A stretch of DNA of 64,000 bases from CADCVW01 sp964251385 (lineage in GTDB: Bacteria; Pseudomonadota; Alphaproteobacteria; Sphingomonadales; Sphingomonadaceae): the NCBI GenBank assembly GCA_964251385.1, contig CAXUJK010000001.1:1224413-1288412 (forward strand), given 5' to 3'. The first letter of the stretch is position 1. Each line of letters starts with the position of its first letter. Below are positions 32,574 through 38,995 of the stretch, in pieces. The notes under the pieces are model-generated. The model searched no databases, had not been told where the DNA came from, and was given only the letters and a program-made list of their open reading frames with translations. The position numbers were made by a program, and so were the translations under genes.

Positions 32574-32976
32574 GACGCACGAACCTGGCGCGCGCACGCT
32601 GGGCGAGTGTGGCGATGCTTTCACGCATGGCCGCCGCGTCCGCTTCGGCCTGCGCGGCGTTCGCGGCCCGCACCACCGCGCGTTCCGCTTCCGCATCGGC
32701 GTCGCGCTGGTCGCGGACGATGCCGCTTTCGACGAGCACCGCGCCTTCGGGGCCCACGAGAATGAGGTGTTCGCGGCCGTCGCGGCGGATGAGCGCCACC
32801 GAGCGGCGCGTGTCAAGCGGGAGGCGTTCGATCAGCTCGATGCGGCGGCCCGCGCCTGCAGCGACGCGGCCGGGCAGCTTGATGTCGTAGCGGCGGATCG
32901 CCCACAGCGCGCCCGCAAGCAGGCCTAGGACGACGCCGAGCGCGCCCATCATCCGAAGAAAAGCGAGCAGGTCCAC
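32566..32976 (-). CDS. fliO: Flagellar biosynthetic protein FliO
   Basis: This 136-residue protein has an N-terminal membrane helix (LLAFLRMMGALGVVLGLLAGALWAI) and a cytoplasmic domain with RIELIERLPLDTRRSVALIRRDGREHLILVG, the typical FliO pattern. FliO chaperones FliP complex formation. GTG start; it lies 1 base after fliN and overlaps fliP. The C-terminal part is Ala/Arg-rich. Confidence 0.85.
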   Translation of the reverse strand: MDLLAFLRMMGALGVVLGLLAGALWAIRRYDIKLPGRVAAGAGRRIELIERLPLDTRRSVALIRRDGREHLILVGPEGAVLVESGIVRDQRDADAEAERAVVRAANAAQAEADAAAMRESIATLAQRARARFVRHA

Positions 32977-32977
32977 G

Positions 32978-33214
32978 TCAGAAGGCGTCGCGGGCGACGA
33001 CTTCGGTGATCTCGATCGACATCTGGTCCTCTTGGACGAGCACGCGGCCCTTCGCGACGAGCTTGTGGTTGACGTAGACGAGCGTCGGTTCGTCGTGTCC
33101 GCATTCGAGCGGGATCATCGCGCCACGGCTCATCTTGAGGATTTGCCGGACGGGGACCTGCGCGGACCCGAGCACGATCGTCATGTCGATGGATATGCTT
33201 TCGAGAACTGACAC
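32978..33214 (-). CDS. fliN: Short FliN-type SpoA-domain switch protein (first of two)
   Basis: This 78-residue protein is essentially one SpoA domain: ISIDMTIVLGSAQVPVRQILKMSRGAMIPL, then VNHKLVAKGRVLVQEDQMSIEITEVV. It has none of the variable N-terminal region usual for FliN. GTG start with AGGAGGA about 9 bases upstream. It heads fliN-fliO-fliP and is divergent from flgC. A second, longer FliN is encoded after fliF, so the two may form a mixed C-ring. Confidence 0.88.
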   Translation of the reverse strand: MSVLESISIDMTIVLGSAQVPVRQILKMSRGAMIPLECGHDEPTLVYVNHKLVAKGRVLVQEDQMSIEITEVVARDAF

Positions 33215-33238
33215 GGGCGGCGTTCCTCCTACCCATGA

Positions 33239-33293
33239 ATTATAGGGTTAACTTTTGCCCGATCGGCCGCACTAGGAAAAACTTGCCTATAAG
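33239..33293. promoter_or_regulatory. fliN-flgC divergent control region
   Basis: Minus-strand TATAAT (33239-33244) faces plus-strand TATAAG (33288-33293). Between them lie GGGCAAAAG (minus strand, 33252-33260) and CTAGGAAAAACTTGCC (33272-33287), the latter matching on the other strand GGCAAGATTTTCCTA at fliF. Confidence 0.45.
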
Positions 33294-33340
33294 ATCCGGA
33301 GTGGCGCGCGCTGTTCGCAGCTTGGCCGACGGAGAACCCG

Positions 33341-33745
33341 ATGGACCTCAAGACTTCCGTGAACGTTTCCGCCACCGCGCTCCGCGCGCAGTCGCTGCGC
33401 ATGCGGGTCATCGCCGAGAATCTGGCCAACGCGGACTCGGTGGCGACCACGCCGGGCGGCGATCCGTACCGCCGCCGCGTCGCGACCTTTCGAGCCGCCG
33501 TCGACGGAGCGGGCGGCCTGGGGGTCAAGGTCGACGGCATCGCCACCGACAAGTCGCAGTTCGGCCGCGTCTACTCGCCGGGCCACCCGTCCGCGAACGC
33601 GCAAGGCTATCTGCTCAAGCCCAACGTCAACGGCCTGGTCGAAAGCACCGACATGAAGTCGGCGCAGCGCAGTTACGAAGCCAATCTCAACGCGATCGAA
33701 GCGGCGAAAAGCCTGACGATGCGCACCATCGATTTGCTGAAGTAG
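33341..33745 (+). CDS. flgC: Flagellar proximal rod protein FlgC
   Basis: This 134-residue rod protein has the N-terminal axial motif RMRVIAENLANADSVATTPGGDPYRRR and the C-terminal GLVESTDMKSAQRSYEANLNAIEAAKSL. It heads flgC-fliE-fliQ-fliR-flhB. Its usual partner flgB is encoded 5 kb away on the other strand, an uncommon split. Length is typical. Confidence 0.95.
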   Translation: MDLKTSVNVSATALRAQSLRMRVIAENLANADSVATTPGGDPYRRRVATFRAAVDGAGGLGVKVDGIATDKSQFGRVYSPGHPSANAQGYLLKPNVNGLVESTDMKSAQRSYEANLNAIEAAKSLTMRTIDLLK

Positions 33746-33756
33746 GAACACGGGTT

Positions 33757-33827
33757 GTTCCCCGGCGAAGGCCGGGGCCCAGCCTCAGCAGTGACGAAAG
33801 GCTGGGCCCCGGCCTTCGCCGGGGAAC
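33757..33827. repeat. Palindromic repeat, GTTCCCCGGCG family, copy 2
   Basis: The arms match copy 1 over about 20 bases each (GTTCCCCGGCGAAGGCCGGG and complement), with inner stem CCCAGCCT...AGGCTGGG. It lies between flgC and fliE inside an operon. Confidence 0.85.
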
Positions 33828-33839
33828 TAGGAGAAACGA

Positions 33840-34157
33840 ATGTCTATCGGAGCTCTCGACGCCACCGCCGCCTACGGCCGCGCGCTCGGCGTCGGCAAGA
33901 TCGGCGGGATCGCCCCCGGCACCGCGCCGACGTCCGGCACGGGCGGGTTCGGCGGCATGGTCGAGTCCATGATCACCGACGCCGCGTCCAACATGCGCAC
34001 CGCCGAGGCCGCGAGCGCGAAACAGGTCGCGGGCAAGGGCGACCTCATCGATGTCGTCACCGCGATCGGCGCGGCGGAGACCGCGCTCGACACCGTGGTC
34101 GCGGTTCGCGACAAGATGGTGAACGCCTATTCCGAAATCATGCGCATGCAGATTTAA
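33840..34157 (+). CDS. fliE: Flagellar hook-basal body protein FliE
   Basis: This 105-residue adaptor links the MS ring to the rod. The C-terminal helices GKGDLIDVVTAIGAAETALDTVVAVRDKMVNAYSEIMRMQI-type match FliE. The Gly-rich N-terminal half is typical of the family's variable part. A GGAGAAACGA site precedes the ATG. It is immediately followed by fliQ. Confidence 0.93.
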   Translation: MSIGALDATAAYGRALGVGKIGGIAPGTAPTSGTGGFGGMVESMITDAASNMRTAEAASAKQVAGKGDLIDVVTAIGAAETALDTVVAVRDKMVNAYSEIMRMQI

Positions 34158-34421
34158 GTGAACGCGCACGACGCCATGGAGATCGCGCGCGCGGGCCTCG
34201 TCCTGATGCTGACGATCGCCGGGCCGCTGCTCATGACCTCGCTGATCGTCGGCACCGGGATCGGGCTGCTGCAGGCGCTGACGCAGATCCAGGAACAGAC
34301 TTTGACGTTCGTCCCCAAGCTGATGGCGATGGGGCTCGTGCTGCTGCTCAGCCTGCCGATGATCGGGGCGGCGCTGGGCGATTTCTCGCTGGCGATCAGC
34401 GACCGCATCGTTTCCGGCTAG
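34158..34421 (+). CDS. fliQ: Flagellar export gate protein FliQ
   Basis: This 87-residue protein has two membrane helices (about 14-38 and 50-72) and the signatures TGIGLLQALTQIQEQTLTFVPK. It joins FliP and FliR in the export gate. The GTG start directly abuts the fliE stop. It is full length for the family. Confidence 0.95.
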   Translation: MNAHDAMEIARAGLVLMLTIAGPLLMTSLIVGTGIGLLQALTQIQEQTLTFVPKLMAMGLVLLLSLPMIGAALGDFSLAISDRIVSG

Positions 34422-34426
34422 CCTCC

Positions 34427-35179
34427 TTGGAAAACTTACCGTTAGACGCCACCGCGCTGCTCATCCTGTTCGCGCGCGTGGGCGCGGTGCTGATGATGTT
34501 GCCCGTGTTCGGCGACGAGGCCGTCCCGTCGCGCATCCGGCTGCTCGTGGCGTTGGCGACGACGACCGGGCTGTACGGCATCCTGTCGTCGCGCACGTTG
34601 CCGCTCGCGGGCGACCCGGTCGCCTTGCCCGGCATCATCATCGCCGAGCTGCTCGTCGGGCTCGCGTTGGGTGCGATCGTGAAAATCATGTTCGCGGCGG
34701 CGGCGATGGCGGGGTCGATCATTTCTCTGCAGGTCGGGCTGACCTCCGCCGTCGTGTTCGATCCCGGGCAAGGCGGGCATGCGCCGATTCTGTCCAAATT
34801 CGTGAGCGTCGCGGCGGCGGTCGTGTGCATGGCGCTCGCCGTGCACCATTTGTGGATCGGGTCGATCATCCAGTCGTATGCGCTGTTCCCCGTCGGCGGG
34901 TTGCCGCCAGCCAAGGATTTCGCGCAGCTCGCGCTCGACGTGACGACGCGGTCGATGGCGCTGGGGCTGAGCCTCGCGGCACCGTTGATCGTGTACGGCA
35001 TCGTGTTCAACGTCGCGTTGGGCCTGGCGTCGAGGCTCGCGCCCGCGATCCAGATCTTCTTCATCGCGCAGCCTTTGAACCTGTTGCTGGGGATCGGGCT
35101 GTTCGCGACGGTTCTGGGTGCGCTGCTGACTGCTTTCGCGACCGCGATGGCGCAGTGGCTGCAGTCGGGCTGGGGCTGA
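34427..35179 (+). CDS. fliR: Flagellar export gate protein FliR
   Basis: This 250-residue membrane protein has six or so helices with LFARVGAVLMMLPVFGDEAVPSRIRLL near the N-terminus and AQPLNLLLGIGLFATVLGALL near the end, matching FliR. Translation is placed at TTG, five bases after the fliQ stop; no ATG or GTG exists close to the conserved start, and the Shine-Dalgarno sequence is poor, so coupling to fliQ is likely. Confidence 0.9.
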   Translation: MENLPLDATALLILFARVGAVLMMLPVFGDEAVPSRIRLLVALATTTGLYGILSSRTLPLAGDPVALPGIIIAELLVGLALGAIVKIMFAAAAMAGSIISLQVGLTSAVVFDPGQGGHAPILSKFVSVAAAVVCMALAVHHLWIGSIIQSYALFPVGGLPPAKDFAQLALDVTTRSMALGLSLAAPLIVYGIVFNVALGLASRLAPAIQIFFIAQPLNLLLGIGLFATVLGALLTAFATAMAQWLQSGWG

Positions 35180-35180
35180 C

Positions 35181-36248
35181 ATGTCGGAGCCGGACAAGGA
35201 CCAGAAGACTCACGATCCGACCGACAAAAAGGTCGAGGATGCGCGCAAGAAAGGCGACGTCGCCTCCGCGCCCGAGATGCGCCACGCGGCGATCTTCGCG
35301 GCCGCGCTCGTCGTCACCGGAGGTTTGGGAGTCTGGGCTTTCTCCCGCCTCGCCCACCTGCTCGTCCGCCTGATGGGGAGCGCGGACGATTTCGCGCTCG
35401 AACCCGATGGCGCACAGAATCTGGCCACGGGTATCATGGCGCAGCTGTTCACCGTCCTCGCTCCGCTGCTCGGCGCGCTCGTCGCGTTCGCGCTGCTCGG
35501 CGGCGTTATGCAGGGGCGGCCGACGCTGAGCTGGACGCGGGTCGCGCCCAAATGGTCCAAACTGTCCCCCGCGGCGGGGGCCAAGCGCCTGTTCGGCACG
35601 CGCGCATTCGTCGAGTTCGGCAAGACGTTGGCGAAACTCGTGTTCGTAATTGTCGTCGCGATGTGGGTGCTGTGGCCCAAGGCGGTCGCGCTCGACACGC
35701 TCGTCGGGGCGGACGTGACGATGATCGGCGCGGCGGCGGGCGGGCTCGTCGTGGCCATGCTCAAGGCAGTGGCGATCCTCGTCGGGGCGCTGGCGCTGTT
35801 CGACTTCGTCTATCAGCGGCGGTCGTGGCTGGCGCGGATGCGGATGTCGCTTCAGGAGATCAAGGACGAGCACAAGCAGTCCGAAGGCGACCCCAAGATC
35901 AAGGCGAAGATTCGCGCGATCGCGATGCAGCGGTCGCGAAAACGAATGATGGCGGCGGTGCCCGGCGCGAGCGTCATCATCACCAACCCGACGCACTACG
36001 CGGTCGCGCTCAAGTACGACCACGGCAAGATGGGCGCGCCGGTCGTGGTGGCGAAGGGGGTCGATGCGATCGCACTCAAGATCCGCGAGGTGGCGGGTGG
36101 CGCGGGCGTGCCGATCGTCGAGAACCGGATGTTGGCGAGGGCGCTATATGCGGTAGTGGAGGTCGATTACCCGATCCCAGCGGAGCATTATACGGCGGTG
36201 GCGGAGGTCATCGGGTACGTGATGCGGCTGGCGAAGCGGGTGACTTAA
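35181..36248 (+). CDS. flhB: Flagellar export switch protein FlhB
   Basis: This 355-residue protein has a hydrophilic N-terminus (DPTDKKVEDARKKGDVASAPE), four membrane helices and a cytoplasmic autoprotease domain with the cleavage site NPTH at 269-272 intact. FlhB switches export from rod/hook to filament substrates. It lies 1 base after fliR and ends convergent with fliX. Confidence 0.96.
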   Translation: MSEPDKDQKTHDPTDKKVEDARKKGDVASAPEMRHAAIFAAALVVTGGLGVWAFSRLAHLLVRLMGSADDFALEPDGAQNLATGIMAQLFTVLAPLLGALVAFALLGGVMQGRPTLSWTRVAPKWSKLSPAAGAKRLFGTRAFVEFGKTLAKLVFVIVVAMWVLWPKAVALDTLVGADVTMIGAAAGGLVVAMLKAVAILVGALALFDFVYQRRSWLARMRMSLQEIKDEHKQSEGDPKIKAKIRAIAMQRSRKRMMAAVPGASVIITNPTHYAVALKYDHGKMGAPVVVAKGVDAIALKIREVAGGAGVPIVENRMLARALYAVVEVDYPIPAEHYTAVAEVIGYVMRLAKRVT

Positions 36249-36256
36249 CTCGTGGC

Positions 36257-36673
36257 TTAGAGCCGCACTTCGTGCTTCGCGATCTCGACGCGAACGCGGA
36301 CTTCGATGTCGCGGGCGAGGCCGGCGAGCTGCGGATCGTCGGGCATCTCGAAGTTTTGCGACCAGTCCGCCAACTCCTGCAGCCGCTCGGGCGCGACCAT
36401 GCCAGCGGCGAGTTCGGCATGGAGCCGTTCCAGCATCGACAGGCCACGGTCCGTGTCTTCGGCGATCTTGCGACGCCGGTCCGCCGCAGCTTCGAGCGCG
36501 GCCATCGCGACCAGCATCTGCACCGACGTCGCGGATTGTGGCGCAGGCGGCATCGTGGCTGGCGGCGTTTGTACGACCTCACCTTCGACGGCCGTGAACG
36601 CGCGGTCGATCTTGGGCGAGGCAGCGGAGAGCAGCGCCTGCAGCATCGCGGGCGGAAGTCCGGCAATCTGCAC
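36257..36673 (-). CDS. fliX: Flagellar assembly regulator FliX
   Basis: This 138-residue protein matches FliX by its short N-terminal segment, Pro-rich linker, and helical C-terminus with DRGLSMLERLHAELAAGMVAPERLQELADWS and a final EIAKHEVRL-type helix. In Caulobacter FliX links early basal-body assembly to the activity of FlbD. Here the FlbD-like protein lacks the ATPase domain that FliX-dependent control normally acts through. GTG start with GGGGAGA before it; divergent from flgI. Confidence 0.8.
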   Translation of the reverse strand: MQIAGLPPAMLQALLSAASPKIDRAFTAVEGEVVQTPPATMPPAPQSATSVQMLVAMAALEAAADRRRKIAEDTDRGLSMLERLHAELAAGMVAPERLQELADWSQNFEMPDDPQLAGLARDIEVRVRVEIAKHEVRL

Positions 36674-36715
36674 GATATTCTCCCCTTGCGCGAACGAAGG
36701 TCCCTCCTCCCATCC

Positions 36716-36721
36716 TATAAA
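36716..36721 (+). promoter_or_regulatory. TATAAA box of the flgI operon
   Basis: CCTATAAAGAATTAACC lies 37 bases before the flgI ATG. TTAACC follows directly, as at motA. Confidence 0.4.
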
Positions 36722-36758
36722 GAATTAACCGCGAAGCTTGGACGAGGCCGGAAATATT

Positions 36759-37853
36759 ATGCGTTTGCTCACCGGACTTGCCGCGCTTTGTGCCTTCGCC
36801 GCGAGCCCCGCCGGGGCGGCGTCGCGGATCAAGGACATCGTCGATGTCGAGAACGTGCGGTCGAACCAGCTCGTCGGCTACGGCCTCGTCGTCGGTCTCG
36901 CCGGTACGGGCGACCGCACGCGCAACTCGCCGTTCACCGAGGAGTCGCTGCAGGCGATGCTCGAGCGCATGGGGGTCAATGTGCGCGGTTCGCAGATGCG
37001 AACGCAGAACGTCGCCGCCGTCACCGTCACCGCGACCATGCCGCCGTTCGCGCGCGCAGGCTCGCGGATGGACGTGCAGGTGTCCGCGTTGGGCGACGCG
37101 ACCAGCCTGCAGGGGGGCACACTGATCGTATCGTCGCTGCGCGCGCTCGATGGCGAGATCTACGCGGTCGCGCAAGGCCCGGTCGCCTTGTCCGGGTTCA
37201 AGGCGCAGGGACCCGGCGCGAGCGTCACGCGCGGCGTCTCCACCTCCGCGCGCATCGCCGACGGCGCGATCATCGAGCGCGAAGTGCCGTATGCGCTGAA
37301 GACGGCCACCAGCCTCAAGCTGGCGCTCAAGAACCCCGACTTTTCGACGGCTGCCTCGATCGCGGGCGCGATCAACAACCGCTATCCAGGCACGGCGGAA
37401 GTGCTCGACCCCGCGACCGTCGAAATCTCCGCGCGCAACTCCGGCGGCGGGATGGTCGATCTCGTGTCGCAGATCGAGAATCTGTCCGTCGACGTCGACC
37501 AGCCCGCGCGCATCGTCATCAACGAAGCGTCGGGCACCGTCGTCATGGGCACGGACGTGCGCGTCAGCCCGGTCGCGATCGCGCATGGCGGGCTGACCAT
37601 CAGCGTGTCCGACGACAGCTACGCCTCGCAACCCGCGCCGGAGTCGAACGGCGAGACCGTGGTCGTGTCAGCCACGCGCATCAAGGTCGACGAGAGCCGC
37701 GGCAAGTCGCTGGCGATGGTGGGCGGCGGCACGTCGCTGCGCTCACTGGTCGGCGGGCTGAACGCGCTCGGCGTCTCCCCGCGCGATCTCATCACCATCT
37801 TGCAGGCGATCAAGAGCGCGGGGGCGCTGCAGGCCGAGATCGAGGTGCAATGA
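36759..37853 (+). CDS. flgI: Flagellar P-ring protein FlgI
   Basis: This 364-residue periplasmic ring protein has a signal peptide (MRLLTGLAALCAFAASPAGA) and the N-terminal signatures RIKDIVDVENVRSNQLVGYG and VVGLAGTGDRT. The C-terminal part ends SPRDLITILQAIKSAGALQAEIEV, typical of FlgI. The ATG is chosen over a TTG seven codons upstream for the signal peptide and GAGG spacing. It overlaps flgJ. Confidence 0.96.
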   Translation: MRLLTGLAALCAFAASPAGAASRIKDIVDVENVRSNQLVGYGLVVGLAGTGDRTRNSPFTEESLQAMLERMGVNVRGSQMRTQNVAAVTVTATMPPFARAGSRMDVQVSALGDATSLQGGTLIVSSLRALDGEIYAVAQGPVALSGFKAQGPGASVTRGVSTSARIADGAIIEREVPYALKTATSLKLALKNPDFSTAASIAGAINNRYPGTAEVLDPATVEISARNSGGGMVDLVSQIENLSVDVDQPARIVINEASGTVVMGTDVRVSPVAIAHGGLTISVSDDSYASQPAPESNGETVVVSATRIKVDESRGKSLAMVGGGTSLRSLVGGLNALGVSPRDLITILQAIKSAGALQAEIEVQ

Positions 37854-38155
37854 TGGACGAGCTTTCGACATCCCTCCCCGTCCCGCCCGCGCCGAAGCTA
37901 CCGGCAATCAACGGCAAGTCCTCCGCCGCGAAGACCGCGCGCGAGTTCGAAGCCGTGTTCCTGGGACAGATGACGCAGCTGATGCTGGAAAGCGTCGGCG
38001 AAGGCGAGTTTTCGGGGGGGCATGGCGAACAGATGTTTCGCGGCGTTCTCGCCGAAAAACTCGGCACCGCGATCGCCGCGCAGGGCGGGATCGGCCTCGC
38101 GCCCGCAGTCATGGACCAGATCATCAAGCTTCAGGAGGGCGAAAATGGTCGCTGA
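37850..38155 (+). CDS. flgJ: FlgJ rod-binding domain protein
   Basis: This 101-residue protein contains only the N-terminal rod-capping domain of FlgJ: TAREFEAVFLGQMTQLMLESVGEGEFSGG and a helical end. The muramidase half found in enterobacteria is absent; a separate lysozyme-like gene lies at 25357. The first of two adjacent ATGs overlaps the flgI stop. Confidence 0.88.
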   Translation: MMDELSTSLPVPPAPKLPAINGKSSAAKTAREFEAVFLGQMTQLMLESVGEGEFSGGHGEQMFRGVLAEKLGTAIAAQGGIGLAPAVMDQIIKLQEGENGR

Positions 38156-38567
38156 GCTCACCGACCTCGTCGTCTCGTTGACCGCGATCATGGAGGAGGA
38201 GACGGGACGGCTTCTCAGCCCCGGCCGCCACAGCGATCTTGCGGAAATGTCGGCGGCCAAGGGCACGCTCGTCGCCGCGCTCGAAACGCGCAACGCGAAA
38301 CTGAACCGCGAACGGCCCCACTGGCAAGCGCAGCTCGACCCTGAGGAACGCACCCACCTCGCCGCCCGCGTGCGCGAACTGAGCGACGCCTCGATCCTCA
38401 ACGCGCGCGTGCTGCAGCGGCAGATCGAGCTGTCAGCTGAGATGATGGCGGCGGTGTCAGCCGAGGCGCAACGCCTGACGGGCGCGCGCAACGCGACCTA
38501 CGGTCAGGGCGGCGCGCTGTCGCGAACGGATCAGGCGACGCCGATCTCGCTCAACGCGCGCTTGTAG
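38145..38567 (+). CDS. flgN: FlgN-like chaperone
   Basis: This 140-residue helical protein (LTDLVVSLTAIMEEETGRLLSPGRHSDLAEMSAAKGTLVAALE) fits FlgN, the chaperone for FlgK and FlgL. It overlaps flgJ by 11 bases; CAGGAGG precedes the ATG. FlgN proteins are poorly conserved, and the call rests on the N-terminal helix pattern, size and position. Confidence 0.7.
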   Translation: MVAELTDLVVSLTAIMEEETGRLLSPGRHSDLAEMSAAKGTLVAALETRNAKLNRERPHWQAQLDPEERTHLAARVRELSDASILNARVLQRQIELSAEMMAAVSAEAQRLTGARNATYGQGGALSRTDQATPISLNARL

Positions 38568-38575
38568 AAGCTAGC

Positions 38576-38992
38576 TCAGCCCCCGCCCTTGCCCAAAGCC
38601 GTCCGCAGCATCGCCTGCTGCTTGCGGTACAGATTGGTCATCGCGGCGAAATCCGCCTGCACCTGGCCCATCTTGAGCAGCTGGTCTTCCAGCGTGACGT
38701 TGTTGCCGTCGGGCTTGGTTTCCGACACGTCGCGGTCGAGAAGGACGTGGCTCATATTCGGCTGGCTCGCGCCAAGCGCCGCCATCCCGCCGGTGATCTG
38801 GACTTTGGGTCGGGCGACACGCGCGGCCCCTTGCGCGCCCAGCAGCGCGCCGAAATCGGGGGCGGCCAATTCGCGCGCCTTGTAGCCGGGGGTGTCGCTG
38901 TTCGCGAGGTTCTGGGCGATGACGCGCTGGCGTTCGGCCAGATGCTTCATCTGCGTGCCGATGCCGGCGATCAGCGGTGGGACGTTGGCCAT
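38576..38992 (-). CDS. flgB: Flagellar proximal rod protein FlgB
   Basis: This 138-residue rod protein has the motif RQRVIAQNLANSDTPGYKARELAAPDF and the C-terminal KPDGNNVTLEDQLLKMGQVQADFAAMTNLYRKQ. It lies 3 bases after the FlaEY-like gene and is presumably transcribed from the promoter in front of that gene. Separation from flgC is unusual. It converges on flgN. Confidence 0.95.
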   Translation of the reverse strand: MANVPPLIAGIGTQMKHLAERQRVIAQNLANSDTPGYKARELAAPDFGALLGAQGAARVARPKVQITGGMAALGASQPNMSHVLLDRDVSETKPDGNNVTLEDQLLKMGQVQADFAAMTNLYRKQQAMLRTALGKGGG

Positions 38993-38995
38993 GGT

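Noticed and set aside
35552..38155. 867-codon open frame overlapping flhB and flgI
   Set aside because: Only its last 101 codons are a real protein (FlgJ); the rest is an out-of-frame shadow of flhB and flgI.
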